Assembly (NCBI RefSeq): GCF_001046895.1 | Contig: NZ_CAQI01000036.1 | Location: 62,001 to 126,000 of the forward strand | Reading direction: 5' to 3' | Length of the DNA stretch: 64,000 nt | From: Pseudarthrobacter siccitolerans | Lineage (GTDB): Bacteria > Actinomycetota > Actinomycetes > Actinomycetales > Micrococcaceae | In this document: piece after piece, positions 7,924 to 16,363 of the stretch | Numbering within the stretch: position 1 is the first letter of the stretch | Layout of the letters: every line of letters begins with the position of its first letter | The notes under the pieces: generated by a model | Told to the model about the DNA's origin: nothing | The model's database searches: none | The model's input: only the letters and a program-made list of their open reading frames with translations | Translations under genes and position numbers: made by a program

Positions 7924-9060
7924 GTGACTGCCGAAACCGCTCCGGAATCTTCCACCCTTCCCCTTGACCTCCGCCAGGACGTCGCGCTCCTGACCGCCGC
8001 GATCATGGACATCAACAGTGTGTCCGGCAACGAAACGGAACTGGCCGACGCCGTCGAAGCGGCCCTGCGCACCATCCCGGAACTGAACATCGTGCGGGAT
8101 GGCGACGCCATCATTGCCCGCACCGAGCTCGGCAATCCCGAGCGCGTCATCCTTGCGGGACACCTGGACACGGTCCCGCTGCCCCTGGCCGAGGGATCCC
8201 TGGGTACTGTTCCGTCCAGCTGGGAGTCCGGTGTTCCCGGGGAGGGCGTCCTGTACGGCCGCGGCGCCACCGACATGAAGGGCGGCGTCGCCGTGCAGCT
8301 CGCACTGGCAGGCACCATGTTCGACGGCGGGACCGCGCCAAAGCGCGACGTCACCTTTGTGTTCTATGACCATGAGGAGGTGGAAGCCGTCAAGAGCGGC
8401 CTGGGCCGGCTGGTCCGGAACCACGGCGGCCTGCTCGACGGCGACTTCGCCATCCTCCTCGAACCCACAGACGGCACGGTGGAGGGCGGGTGCAACGGCA
8501 CCAGCAGGTTCGAAGCGACAACAGTGGGGGAGGCCGCCCACTCCGCCCGCGCCTGGATGGGCAGCAACGCCATTCACGCCGCGGCGCCGATCCTGGCCCG
8601 GCTGGCTGCGTACCAACCGCTGACCGTCAATGTGGACGGCCTCGATTACCGTGAGAGCCTGAACGCGGTCCGGATCAACGGCGGCACCGCCGGCAACGTT
8701 ATTCCGGACCGCTGCGTGGTGGAGATCAACTACCGGTTTGCTCCGGACAAAACGCCGGACCAGGCCGAAGCGGTGGTGCGGGAACTCCTTGACGGTTTTG
8801 ACGTTGTCCGCACTGATGCCGCGGCGGGCGCCCGTCCCGGGCTCCAGCACCCGGCCGCCGCCTCCTTTGTTGCCGCCGTGGGAGCCGAGCCCAAGCCCAA
8901 ATACGGCTGGACCGACGTCGCGCGTTTCAGTGAGCTGGGAATCCCGGCGGTGAACTTCGGGCCGGGCGACGCTCTGCTGGCGCACAAAGACAACGAGCAC
9001 GTGCACGCCGATGCCATCCGGAAGTGCCTGCAGGCCCTGCAGGACTGGCTGGCAGGCTGA
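7924..9060 (+). CDS. dapE: Succinyl-diaminopimelate desuccinylase
   Basis: A 378-residue di-zinc M20 metallohydrolase releasing succinate from N-succinyl-L,L-DAP. Metal and catalytic residues are visible: H80 and D82 in GHLDTVPLP, D117 in GRGATDMKGG, the Glu pair E151-E152 in YDHEEVEAV, and a late His in LLAHKDNEHV. The lid/dimer domain is in the middle, around AAHSARAWMGSNAIHA. The GTG start is leaderless. Together with dapC and dapD in this window it supplies three consecutive steps of the succinylase pathway. Confidence 0.93.
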   Translation: MTAETAPESSTLPLDLRQDVALLTAAIMDINSVSGNETELADAVEAALRTIPELNIVRDGDAIIARTELGNPERVILAGHLDTVPLPLAEGSLGTVPSSWESGVPGEGVLYGRGATDMKGGVAVQLALAGTMFDGGTAPKRDVTFVFYDHEEVEAVKSGLGRLVRNHGGLLDGDFAILLEPTDGTVEGGCNGTSRFEATTVGEAAHSARAWMGSNAIHAAAPILARLAAYQPLTVNVDGLDYRESLNAVRINGGTAGNVIPDRCVVEINYRFAPDKTPDQAEAVVRELLDGFDVVRTDAAAGARPGLQHPAAASFVAAVGAEPKPKYGWTDVARFSELGIPAVNFGPGDALLAHKDNEHVHADAIRKCLQALQDWLAG

Positions 9061-9102
9061 CTTCCGAGGCCTCCGAACGTCGGGAAGCCCACCGCCTTAA
9101 AT

Positions 9103-9154
9103 AGCAATGGCCCGGACCGCTGCACCCCAAGGGGGCGCGGTCCGGGCCATTGCT
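9103..9154. terminator. Bidirectional terminator, dapE/gluD
   Basis: A perfect 18-bp inverted repeat (arms 9103-9120 and 9137-9154) with a 16-base loop, between the convergent dapE and gluD. TGTTTG follows on the plus side and TATTTAA on the minus side. Confidence 0.85.
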
Positions 9155-9164
9155 GTTTGACCGG

Positions 9165-10004
9165 TCAGGGCACCGGGGCTTCGGCTTTCTCGGGTTCGGC
9201 CTTGGCCACCCCGCCGGCTGCCTTCTTTGAACCCCTGCGCTCGATCCAGACCGCGATCCTGGAGACGATGATGTTGATCGCGATGTAGATCGCCGCGGCC
9301 ACGAAGAAGATGGGGAACAGGAACTGGGTTCCCAGGAAGTCCGCCATCACCTGCACCGCGCGCAGGAGCTCGCCGTACGCCACGATGTAGCCCAGGGAGG
9401 TGTCCTTGAGGAGCACCACCATCTGCGCCACCAGCGAGGGCATCATGCGCCGGATGGCCTGCGGCAGTTCGATCAGCATCCGGGACTTGAAACTGGTCAG
9501 GCCGATGGCCAGGCCCGCTTCGCGCTGCCCCTTGGGCAGCGACTGGATGCCGGCCCGGATGATCTCCGCGAACACTGCCGAGTTGTAGAGCACCAGGCCG
9601 GTCACGACGGCGATGAACGGCGAGGTGCCGAAGCCCAGCAGGACGAACAGCATCATCAGGACCACGGGCATGCCGCGGAGGAATTCCAGCACCACCCGCG
9701 TGGGGATGCGGATGAACGCCACATCCGAGATGCGCAGCAGGCAGAGCGCCAGTCCCAGCGGGAAGGCGATGACCGCGGCCAGCGCGGCGGCGCTGAGCGT
9801 GGCGCCCAGGCCGTTGCCCAGCAGCGTCCAGACGTCGCCGCGGGTGAAGATCTGCCACCGGCGGCCCTCAAAAATTCCCTGTTGGGCGAAGGTCATGATG
9901 ATCCAGGCGAGCAGGCCCAGGATCAGCAGCGAACCGACAATTGAACCAATAAGGGAGATCCGGCGGGCCTTGGGGCCGGGAACGTCATAAAGTACCGAGC
10001 TCAT
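9165..10004 (-). CDS. gluD: Amino-acid ABC transporter permease (GluD-like)
   Basis: A 279-residue inner-membrane permease of the polar amino-acid ABC family. An N-terminal hydrophobic segment near residues 18-42 precedes the conserved core (GNGLGATLSAAALAAVIAFPLGL). The EAA-type coupling loop is ...LPKGQREAGLAIGLT. The C-terminus is charged and soluble. Its ATG overlaps the stop of gluC by four bases (10001-10004), implying translational coupling. Order on the minus strand is gluA-gluB-gluC-gluD as in the Corynebacterium glutamate importer; glutamate specificity is inferred from that order. Confidence 0.87.
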   Translation of the reverse strand: MSSVLYDVPGPKARRISLIGSIVGSLLILGLLAWIIMTFAQQGIFEGRRWQIFTRGDVWTLLGNGLGATLSAAALAAVIAFPLGLALCLLRISDVAFIRIPTRVVLEFLRGMPVVLMMLFVLLGFGTSPFIAVVTGLVLYNSAVFAEIIRAGIQSLPKGQREAGLAIGLTSFKSRMLIELPQAIRRMMPSLVAQMVVLLKDTSLGYIVAYGELLRAVQVMADFLGTQFLFPIFFVAAAIYIAINIIVSRIAVWIERRGSKKAAGGVAKAEPEKAEAPVP

Positions 10005-10651
10005 CGGGCAATCGCCACCTTTCGTTCCACCGTACTGGCCAGGATGCCCAGGGGAACGGTGAGGAGCAGATAGAAGAAGGCAACGCCGAGCAGGACGGGG
10101 ATGACGGCGTCACCGTTGGCGTTGGCCAGCTGCCGGCCGTAGCCGAACAGTTCAAGGACAAAGAAGGCGCCGGCCACGGAGGAGTTCTTCACCAGGGCGA
10201 TGAGGATATTGATCAGCGGCGGGATCACCGTCCGCAGTGCCTGCGGAAGGATAATGAGGTTCAGGACCTGCCCGAAGTTCATGCCTATACTCCGGGCAGC
10301 CTCGGCCTGGCCAACGGGGACGCTGTTGACACCTGAGCGGACAGCTTCGGCGATGAACGCTGCGGTGTAAGTGCTGAGGGCGATGATGGCGGCTATTTCG
10401 AACTGCTCGAATTTCACTCCCAGCCGGGGGAGGACAATGGCTGCGAAGAAGAAGGCGATGGTCAGCGGAGTGTTGCGGAGAACTTCCACATAAACGGTGC
10501 TGAAGCCGCGGAGCGCTGCTACCGGGGAAACCCTGGCTGCCGCGAGCAGGGTGCCGAGCACCAGTGCGATGACGCCGGAGACTGCGGAGAGGAAAAGCGT
10601 GCGGAGAAAACCGTTCCAGTACAAGGGCAGGTTTTCAAGAATGACGTCCAT
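10001..10651 (-). CDS. gluC: Amino-acid ABC transporter permease (GluC-like)
   Basis: A 216-residue permease with about five membrane helices. The cytoplasmic coupling loop is VNSVPVGQAEAARSIG, followed by the LPQALRTVIPPLIN helix typical of the family. The ATG at 10651 has AAAGGA about five bases upstream; a longer in-frame reading adds 24 residues unlike the family. It pairs with GluD to form the transmembrane channel. The 85-base gap after gluB holds a strong hairpin, so gluC and gluD are probably expressed below gluB. Confidence 0.88.
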   Translation of the reverse strand: MDVILENLPLYWNGFLRTLFLSAVSGVIALVLGTLLAAARVSPVAALRGFSTVYVEVLRNTPLTIAFFFAAIVLPRLGVKFEQFEIAAIIALSTYTAAFIAEAVRSGVNSVPVGQAEAARSIGMNFGQVLNLIILPQALRTVIPPLINILIALVKNSSVAGAFFVLELFGYGRQLANANGDAVIPVLLGVAFFYLLLTVPLGILASTVERKVAIAR

Positions 10652-10693
10652 TGGATCCTTTGGCTGTGGGCGTGGACGGGTTGGAAGGCCGTC

Positions 10694-10724
10694 GTTGCCG
10701 GGGCGTCGAAGCCGCCCCGGCAAC
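10694..10724 (-). promoter_or_regulatory. Intercistronic hairpin gluB/gluC
   Basis: A perfect 12-bp inverted repeat (arms 10694-10705 and 10713-10724, 7-base loop) between gluB and gluC, without a T-run on the minus strand. Such hairpins after binding-protein genes commonly protect the upstream mRNA or attenuate readthrough, giving excess binding protein. Confidence 0.65.
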
Positions 10725-10736
10725 CACTGGCGTTAC

Positions 10737-11624
10737 TTAGTAACGGTCGATCTCGGGCAGCTCAGGGGCAGTCTTGATGACTGAACCTGCAGTTGCTTCC
10801 CAGGCCTTCTTGTAGGAACCGTCCTCCTCGAACGCCTCCAGCTGGTCGTTGATCCAGTTGCGGAACTCGGTGTCGTCCTTCTTCAGGCCGATGCCGTAGG
10901 GCTCCTTGGTGAAGGTTTCGTCCGAGGCGAGCTTGAAGGCGTCCGGTTCCTTGTCCACGAAGCCGGCGAGGATCACGTTGTCCGTGGTGACAGCTTCAAC
11001 CTGCTTGTTGCGCAGCGGTTCCAGGCAGGCGGAGTACGTGGCGGCAGGCACGAGCTCCGCGCCGTACTTGTCCACGATGGTTGCAGCCGGGGTGGAACCG
11101 GTGACGGAGCAGACCTTCTTGCCCTTGACGTCCTCGGGCTTCTTGATGGCGTCGTTGTCCTTGTTCACCATCAGCGCCTGGCCGGCCTCGTAGTACGGTC
11201 CGGCGAAGCTGACCACCTGCTTGCGCTTGTCGTTGATGGTGTACGTGGCGATCACCAGGTCAACCTTGCCCTGCTCAATGAACGGTTCGCGGTTGGCGGA
11301 AACAGTCTCGGACCATTCGATCTTGTCAGCGGAGATGCCCAGCTTGGCGGCGATCAGCTTGCCGATTTCAACGTCGAAACCGACAGGCTTGCCGTCCAGG
11401 CCAACCTGGCCGAAGAGCGGCTGGTCGTACTTGGTGCCGATCTTGATAGTGCCAGCGGAAGCGAGCTTTTCCATGGTGGTGCCGGCCGCGAACGTGGGCT
11501 TTTCAGCAACGGTGGGATCGCTGGTGGTACCGGTGCCGCCGCCGCCGCAGGCGCTCAGGGACAATGCGAGGGCAGCGGTAGCCGCCACGAAGAATGACTT
11601 CCGCCGGGTCAAAAATGCCTTCAT
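10737..11624 (-). CDS. gluB: Amino-acid ABC transporter substrate-binding lipoprotein (GluB-like)
   Basis: A 295-residue secreted lipoprotein. A basic N-terminus and hydrophobic stretch end in the lipobox LSAC at about residue 26, followed by a glycine/threonine linker. The mature part is a family-3 solute-binding protein: FDVEIGKLIAAKLG, KVDLVIATYTIND, then the C-terminal YGIGLKKDDTEFRNWIND. It captures the substrate outside the membrane and delivers it to GluC/GluD. It is separated by 70 bases with a small hairpin from gluA. Glutamate is the expected ligand from operon order. Confidence 0.88.
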   Translation of the reverse strand: MKAFLTRRKSFFVAATAALALSLSACGGGGTGTTSDPTVAEKPTFAAGTTMEKLASAGTIKIGTKYDQPLFGQVGLDGKPVGFDVEIGKLIAAKLGISADKIEWSETVSANREPFIEQGKVDLVIATYTINDKRKQVVSFAGPYYEAGQALMVNKDNDAIKKPEDVKGKKVCSVTGSTPAATIVDKYGAELVPAATYSACLEPLRNKQVEAVTTDNVILAGFVDKEPDAFKLASDETFTKEPYGIGLKKDDTEFRNWINDQLEAFEEDGSYKKAWEATAGSVIKTAPELPEIDRY

Positions 11625-11642
11625 GACATTCCTTTCATTGGT

Positions 11643-11659
11643 GGCCGTGGGTCACGGCC
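11643..11659 (-). promoter_or_regulatory. Small hairpin gluA/gluB
   Basis: GGCCGTG-GGT-CACGGCC, a perfect 7-bp stem with a three-base loop, between the gluA stop and the gluB start. Its role is uncertain. Confidence 0.35.
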
Positions 11660-11694
11660 TGGGTGCGAACTGGGAGTGTTTGTTCGGAGGTGCT

Positions 11695-12450
11695 TCAGTG
11701 GGTGAGGAGCTTGGAGAGGAAATCCTTGGCACGGTCGCTCTTGGGGTTGGTGAAGAACTCTTCGGGCGTGGCGTCCTCCACGATCTGGCCGTCCGCCATA
11801 AAGACCACGCGGTCCGCAGCCTTCCGGGCGAAGCCCATCTCGTGGGTGACCACGATCATGGTCATGCCCTCCTTGGCTAGCTGGACCATCACGTCCAGGA
11901 CCTCGTTGATCATTTCGGGGTCCAGCGCCGAGGTGGGTTCGTCGAACAGCATGACCTTAGGCTTCATCGCCAAGGCGCGGGCAATGGCGACGCGCTGCTG
12001 CTGGCCGCCGGAGAGCTGGGCGGGCAGCTTCGGAGCCTGGTGCCCGACGCCCACGCGTTCGAGCAGCGCCATGGCGTCCTTGTCCGCGGTTGCCTTCGCG
12101 ACACCCTTGACCTTGATGGGGCCCAGGGTGACGTTTTCGAGGATGGTTTTGTGCGCGAAGAGATTGAACGACTGGAAGACCATTCCGACGTCGGCACGGA
12201 GCTGCGCGAGTTCCTTGCCTTCCTCGGGAAGAACCTTTCCGTCGATGCTGATAGTGCCGCCTTCAATGGTTTCAAGACGGTTGATGGCGCGGCACAGGGT
12301 GGACTTACCGGAACCCGAAGGCCCGATGACCACAACAACCTCGCCCTTTCGGACCTGCAGATTGATGTCCTTCAAAACGTGCAGCTGGCCGTAATGCTTA
12401 TTTACGGCGTTCAGGGAGACGAGGGCATCGCCGGGCACATGAGTAGTCAT
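11695..12450 (-). CDS. gluA: Amino-acid ABC transporter ATP-binding protein (GluA-like)
   Basis: A 251-residue cytoplasmic ATPase that powers the importer. Walker A is GPSGSGKST at residues 43-51, the signature LSGGQ at 146-150, and Walker B ends in D170-E171 within [13 protein letters not shown]; the switch His is in VVTHEMGFA. It is first in the gluABCD order. The ATG has TAGATT six bases upstream and no Shine-Dalgarno, so the operon mRNA is probably leaderless. It is divergent from the LOG-family gene. Confidence 0.92.
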   Translation of the reverse strand: MTTHVPGDALVSLNAVNKHYGQLHVLKDINLQVRKGEVVVVIGPSGSGKSTLCRAINRLETIEGGTISIDGKVLPEEGKELAQLRADVGMVFQSFNLFAHKTILENVTLGPIKVKGVAKATADKDAMALLERVGVGHQAPKLPAQLSGGQQQRVAIARALAMKPKVMLFDEPTSALDPEMINEVLDVMVQLAKEGMTMIVVTHEMGFARKAADRVVFMADGQIVEDATPEEFFTNPKSDRAKDFLSKLLTH

Positions 12451-12456
12451 AGGAAG

Positions 12457-12462
12457 AATCTA
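12457..12462 (-). promoter_or_regulatory. -10 box, leaderless gluA
   Basis: TAGATT on the minus strand, six bases before the gluA ATG. Confidence 0.55.
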
Positions 12463-12542
12463 GCGAACAACGGCAGGTTATGACGGGAATCACCCCAGGT
12501 TCCTGCGGATCGTGATTCAAGAGATACCTCGCACCGGCAGGT

Positions 12543-12548
12543 TAGCCT
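12543..12548 (+). promoter_or_regulatory. -10 box, leaderless LOG-family gene
   Basis: TAGCCT, six bases (AGGGGA) before the ATG at 12555. The purine stretch is also SD-like but lies too close to the ATG. Confidence 0.5.
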
Positions 12549-12554
12549 AGGGGA

Positions 12555-13337
12555 ATGAGCATCAGTGCAGATCCGGCCAAAAACACCCAGCCGCGCCGAA
12601 AGGGGCCCCTTGAGCTTCGCCGTAAACAGGCGGCCGTGGAAATGTCTGACCAGCATCTGCTTGATACGAAAGGCCCCGGCCAGTTTGTCCACACGGATCC
12701 GTGGCGGGTCATGAGGATCCAAAGCGAGTTCGTGGAGGGTTTCGGGGCGCTTGCGGACCTGGGCCCGGCCGTGAGTGTTTTCGGTTCCGCACGGACAAAG
12801 CCGGGCAGCCACTATTACGAGATGGGTGTGGAGGTGGGCCGGAAGCTGGCCGAAGCGGGGGTTGCCGTCATCACCGGAGGCGGACCCGGTTCCATGGAAG
12901 CGGCTAACCGCGGCACCGTGGAAGGCAACGGCGTGTCCGTAGGGCTGGGCATCGAGCTGCCGTTTGAGCAGGGCCTGAACCAGTGGGTGGACCTGGGCAT
13001 CAACTTCAGGTATTTCTTCGCACGCAAGACCATGTTCGTAAAGTACGCCCAGGGATTCATCGTCCTGCCGGGCGGCCTCGGCACGCTGGACGAGCTTTTT
13101 GAAGCCATGGTCCTGGTGCAGACCCGCAAAGTGACCTCGTTCCCCATTGTGCTGCTCGGAGTGGACTTCTGGGGTCCCATGATCGATTGGATCAAGGGGA
13201 CGCTGGTGGCCGAGGGCATGGTTTCCGCCAAGGACCTGGACCTGATCCAGGTGGTGGATGACCCGGCTGAAGCAGTGAACCGGGTGCTGGGCGTGGGCAT
13301 CACCCCTTCCCTGAACGGCGAGCAGCGCCCGGAGTAG
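12555..13337 (+). CDS. LOG-family (TIGR00730) nucleotide phosphoribohydrolase
   Basis: A 260-residue Rossmann-fold protein of the lysine-decarboxylase-like/LOG family. Its members cleave nucleoside 5'-monophosphates, including cytokinin ribotides, to base and ribose phosphate. Hallmarks are SVFGSARTKP, GGGPGSMEAANRG and PGGLGTLDE, the last two forming the phosphate and catalytic site. It resembles mycobacterial Rv1205, which likewise lies downstream of dapE. The first ~45 residues are charged and unassigned. The physiological substrate is not evident; lysine decarboxylase activity is a common misannotation. Confidence 0.87.
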   Translation: MSISADPAKNTQPRRKGPLELRRKQAAVEMSDQHLLDTKGPGQFVHTDPWRVMRIQSEFVEGFGALADLGPAVSVFGSARTKPGSHYYEMGVEVGRKLAEAGVAVITGGGPGSMEAANRGTVEGNGVSVGLGIELPFEQGLNQWVDLGINFRYFFARKTMFVKYAQGFIVLPGGLGTLDELFEAMVLVQTRKVTSFPIVLLGVDFWGPMIDWIKGTLVAEGMVSAKDLDLIQVVDDPAEAVNRVLGVGITPSLNGEQRPE

Positions 13338-13365
13338 CCACAGGCGCCGGGTCTGGCACGATGGG

Positions 13366-13809
13366 ATGGTGAGTTTTTTCTTCGTCTTCCTTGCCGTGCT
13401 GCTGATCGGCGCCGTCCTGTGGGCAAGCGTTGGGGCCCGCCCCGGTAAAGGGGCCGGCCGTCCTTTGCCCGCCCTGCTGGATGCCGGCGTGGAGGAGCCC
13501 CCGGCGAACCTGCCGCCGGTCCTGCTGCCCGCCAACGCTGCACCGCAGGACGTGGACAGCGTCCGCTTTGCGCTGGGCCTGCGGGGTTACCGGATGGACC
13601 AGGTGGACCAGGTACTTGATGAGCTGCGGGACCAGCTGGCGGAGAGCCGGCAAGAGGTGGAGACGCTGAAGGCCCGGCTGGCAGTGCTCGAACAGCACGC
13701 CCGCGAGCCCGGAACAGCTGAGAACAGTACGGATGAGCCCGGAACAGCTGAGAACAGTACGGATGAGCAGCGCGCGGAGAAACCGGTCACGGTGGAGGGG
13801 CAGGCTTGA
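13366..13809 (+). CDS. DivIVA-domain membrane-anchored protein
   Basis: A 147-residue protein with an N-terminal hydrophobic helix (residues about 2-22). A short DivIVA-like segment, DVDSVRFALGLRGYRMDQVDQVLDEL, is followed by a coiled coil to about residue 112. The tail contains the sequence EPGTAENSTD twice, from a perfect 30-base tandem duplication. Two starts are possible: ATG at 13366, or GTG at 13369 with CACGAT six bases upstream. Context and layout resemble Rv1209 of M. tuberculosis. A polar or septal scaffold role is suggested only by the domain. Its stop overlaps the next gene's start. Confidence 0.75.
   Translation: MVSFFFVFLAVLLIGAVLWASVGARPGKGAGRPLPALLDAGVEEPPANLPPVLLPANAAPQDVDSVRFALGLRGYRMDQVDQVLDELRDQLAESRQEVETLKARLAVLEQHAREPGTAENSTDEPGTAENSTDEQRAEKPVTVEGQA
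13705..13764 (+). repeat. Perfect 30-bp tandem repeat (2 units)
   Basis: Units 13705-13734 and 13735-13764 are identical and encode EPGTAENSTD twice in the tail of the DivIVA-domain gene. In-frame, multiple-of-three length suggests a recent slippage duplication whose copy number may vary among strains. Confidence 0.95.
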
Positions 13810-15053
13810 GTACTGCCACCCGCCGGGGAACAGGATTCGCGGCCTCGATCCATGCATCGGCGCTGCGCTACAGCACGGCTGTCCGGGCCTGGCCCTGGTG
13901 GCTGCAGGTCTCTGCCATCTATGTGATCGCGAGGCTGGTCAGCGCCGGCATCTTTATGGCCGCGGCCCTGCACCAGGGACCCAACCCGTGGTTTCCCCCA
14001 AAGCCTGACTACTGGAACTTCATCAACATCTGGGATGCGCGGTGGTACGCGAGGGTGATCCAGGGCGGCTATCCCACTACCCTTCCGGTGGATGCCGCCG
14101 GCAACGTGCAGGAGAATACCTGGGCGTTTTATCCCTTGTTTCCGTCCCTGGCAGGCGGACTGAGCAGCCTCACCGGGTGGCCTCCCGCCGCGTCGTTGAC
14201 CATCATCGCAATGTTGTCCGGCCTGGCCGCCGCCCTGGTGGTGTACGCGTTGTTCCGGGAGAAGGCTGCCCACGGAACCGCGCTGTGGGGGGTGGCGTTC
14301 TTCGCCACGTTCCCCGTGTCCGCGGTGCTCCAGGTGCCTTATGGCGAGCCGCTGTCATTGCTGCTGCTCGCGGCGGCGCTGCTGCTTGTGATCCGCCGGC
14401 AGTACTTGTGGGCCATGCCGGTGGTGGTGCTGCTGTGCCTTTCGCGGCCGGTGGGCGTTCCCTTCGCCGCCACGCTCGGTTTCCTGCTGATTTTCCGCCT
14501 GGTGCAGCGCCTGCGCCGGAGTGGGCTGGAATCACATTCGACGCCGGACCTCGTGGCACTCACCGCGCTGACGGCAGTGGCTGGCGCGTCCGCGCTGGCT
14601 TGGCCTGCCGCCGCTTGGGCGGCCACGGGGGATATCGAGGCCTACACCAAGACCGAAACCGTCTGGCGGGGCGAGGATTTGGTGCCCTTCAAGCCCTGGT
14701 TCGATACGGGCGCGGACCTCTTCGGCCCGGTGCTGGGCATGCTGGCGCCGTTCGTTTTTGTGGCACTGTTCGCGGCGATGCTGTACCTGCCGGCGGTGGT
14801 CCGTCTCGGCGTCGAACTTCGCCTGTGGTGCGCCTGCTACATGGGGTACCTGGTTATGTTCCTCCACCCGCAGACCAGTACCTTCCGGATGCTGCTGCCG
14901 CTTTTCCCGCTGGCGCTCGGGGCCGCGCTGCTGTCCCGGTCCAAGGCTTACCGGGGCACGGTGGTGGTGATGTTCCTGCTCCTGCAGATCGTCTGGATCG
15001 TCTGGCTGTGGGCGTGGGCGCAGCTTCCCGGCGGGGGCGATTATCCGCCGTAG
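13806..15053 (+). CDS. GT-C / PIG-V-like membrane mannosyltransferase
   Basis: A 415-residue integral membrane protein with roughly eight to ten hydrophobic helices. Between the first two helices is an outward loop with WDARWY at 76-81 and WAFYPLFP at 106-113, the DxxWY and FYP motifs of PIG-V-type GT-C glycosyltransferases that use lipid-linked sugars such as polyprenyl-phosphomannose. The TTG at 13806 overlaps the upstream TGA by four bases, indicating translational coupling with the DivIVA-like gene. Acceptor and exact sugar are unknown. Confidence 0.75.
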   Translation: MSTATRRGTGFAASIHASALRYSTAVRAWPWWLQVSAIYVIARLVSAGIFMAAALHQGPNPWFPPKPDYWNFINIWDARWYARVIQGGYPTTLPVDAAGNVQENTWAFYPLFPSLAGGLSSLTGWPPAASLTIIAMLSGLAAALVVYALFREKAAHGTALWGVAFFATFPVSAVLQVPYGEPLSLLLLAAALLLVIRRQYLWAMPVVVLLCLSRPVGVPFAATLGFLLIFRLVQRLRRSGLESHSTPDLVALTALTAVAGASALAWPAAAWAATGDIEAYTKTETVWRGEDLVPFKPWFDTGADLFGPVLGMLAPFVFVALFAAMLYLPAVVRLGVELRLWCACYMGYLVMFLHPQTSTFRMLLPLFPLALGAALLSRSKAYRGTVVVMFLLLQIVWIVWLWAWAQLPGGGDYPP

Positions 15054-15286
15054 GAATTTGGACTTTCCTGCAGGTCAGGGTGCAAATTGCGCCCCGCCGA
15101 AAATGTCCATCGATTAGCTACGCGCGGGTAATTCCGGGATAATGATAGGTAAGCAAGGACAATAAGCATTCAGAATACGCGCGGCCCTGGCGGTGTCCAT
15201 CCACTCCGTCATGGCAGCTTGATCTACATGCGGACACAGCCCGCCCGGGCTGATCAGTCCTGGGACTAAATGGAGGGGAATTCCTC

Positions 15287-15454
15287 ATGGCGGCTATGAA
15301 ACCACGCACCGGCGACGGCCCAATGGAAGTCACCAAGGAGGGCCGCAGCCTGATCATGCGCGTCCCGCTCGAAGGCGGCGGGCGTCTGGTGGTCGAACTG
15401 AATGCTGCCGAAGCGGCCAACCTTCGGGAATGCCTGGTCGGCGTCACTGAATAA
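15287..15454 (+). CDS. DUF3117 small conserved protein
   Basis: A 55-residue protein beginning MAAMKPRTGDGPMEV, with the conserved core KEGRSLIMRVPLEGGGRLVV. It matches the actinobacterial DUF3117 family as I know it (M. tuberculosis Rv1211). GGAGGGGAA ends seven bases before the ATG, a strong ribosome site unlike most single genes here. The preceding 233 bases contain no gene; GATAAT at 15138-15143 is a candidate -10, giving a leader of about 140 bases. A terminator follows eight bases after the stop, so it is monocistronic. Function is unknown in the family. Confidence 0.85.
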   Translation: MAAMKPRTGDGPMEVTKEGRSLIMRVPLEGGGRLVVELNAAEAANLRECLVGVTE

Positions 15455-15462
15455 TCGTGCGG

Positions 15463-15508
15463 GACAGGGTCCGCAGCTCGAAAAGGCTGCGGATCCTGTC
15501 TTATTTTT
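15463..15508. terminator. Bidirectional terminator, DUF3117 gene / O-methyltransferase
   Basis: A 15-bp stem with one G/A mismatch (arms 15463-15477 and 15486-15500), then TTATTTTTT. The T-run contains the reverse complement of the methyltransferase stop codon, so both convergent genes use it. Confidence 0.88.
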
Positions 15509-16133
15509 TGACCGCCACCAGCAGGCCGTCGCCGGTGGGAAGCATGGCTGAAGCCAGCCGCTCGTCGTCGCGGATGCTCTTGCCCACCTGGCGCAGGACC
15601 ACCGTGGTGGCCTCGCGGCCGGCGGGATTGGCTACCTTGTCCTTGTCCAGGGCGTCGTTGATGACCAGCAGCCCTGCGGGCTTCAGGAGCCGGACGGCCT
15701 GCTCCACGTAGCCGGGAAGTCCGGGCTTGTCCGCATCAATAAAAACAAGGTCGTAGGCGCCGTCTGTGAGCCGCGGCAGGACGTCGCCGGCGCGGCCGGA
15801 GATGGTGCGGGTCCGGTTGGCCGGGCTGCCTGCCTCGGAGAAAGCTTCGCGGGCGGCTTTAAGGTGTTCAACGTCCACATCGATGGTGGTGAGGACCGCC
15901 TGCGGACCGAGGCCCCGCAGCAGGCAGACGCCCGACACCCCGGCTCCGGTTCCGATCTCGACGGCGGTCTGGGCCTTGGAGGCCGCTGCCAGTACGGTGA
16001 GGACGGCTCCCACACCTGGCCCGATGGGGGTTACGCCGAGTTCGAAGGAGCGCTCCCGGGCCCGAAGCATGACCTCATCCTCAGCGGGCAGATCTTCTGC
16101 ATAGGACCAGCTGATGGACTTGTCGGCGCTCAT
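15501..16133 (-). CDS. SAM-dependent O-methyltransferase (Rv1220c-like)
   Basis: A 210-residue class I methyltransferase. The SAM-binding motif is VEIGTGAGVSGVCLLRG at about residues 58-74, motif II-like TTIDVDVEHL follows, and the metal/acid region is DLVFIDADKPGLPGYV, as in the cation-dependent catechol/caffeoyl-CoA methyltransferase family. I chose the ATG at 16133 because it gives the family-like N-terminus MSADKSISWSYAE; the longer frame adds 22 unrelated residues. It is divergent from the ECF sigma gene, the same arrangement as Rv1220c/sigE. The substrate is unknown. Confidence 0.88.
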   Translation of the reverse strand: MSADKSISWSYAEDLPAEDEVMLRARERSFELGVTPIGPGVGAVLTVLAAASKAQTAVEIGTGAGVSGVCLLRGLGPQAVLTTIDVDVEHLKAAREAFSEAGSPANRTRTISGRAGDVLPRLTDGAYDLVFIDADKPGLPGYVEQAVRLLKPAGLLVINDALDKDKVANPAGREATTVVLRQVGKSIRDDERLASAMLPTGDGLLVAVKK

Positions 16134-16363
16134 GGATATTCGCTTTCTGGGCGGCAGGGGGGAGTATCCTCTACAGCCTACTGTGTCCGGTGCCGGCAAC
16201 CGGGAAGGCGGGCTGTTGCGCCTACGGCTGAAGTTTTCCGACAGTCAGGAAATTCCCAGCGAAGTTTGAAATGATTATTATCCGCTCATCCATAGGGTGG
16301 TCGGCGCCGAATCAGAGATGTCAACAGTATCCGGGCGTTAGCATTCCACGAGGGGAGTGGACG

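Noticed and set aside
16134..16363. An ECF-type autoregulatory promoter (GGAAC-N16-CGTT) before sigE.
   Set aside because: GGAAAT and CGTT occur in the gap, but not with the required spacing.
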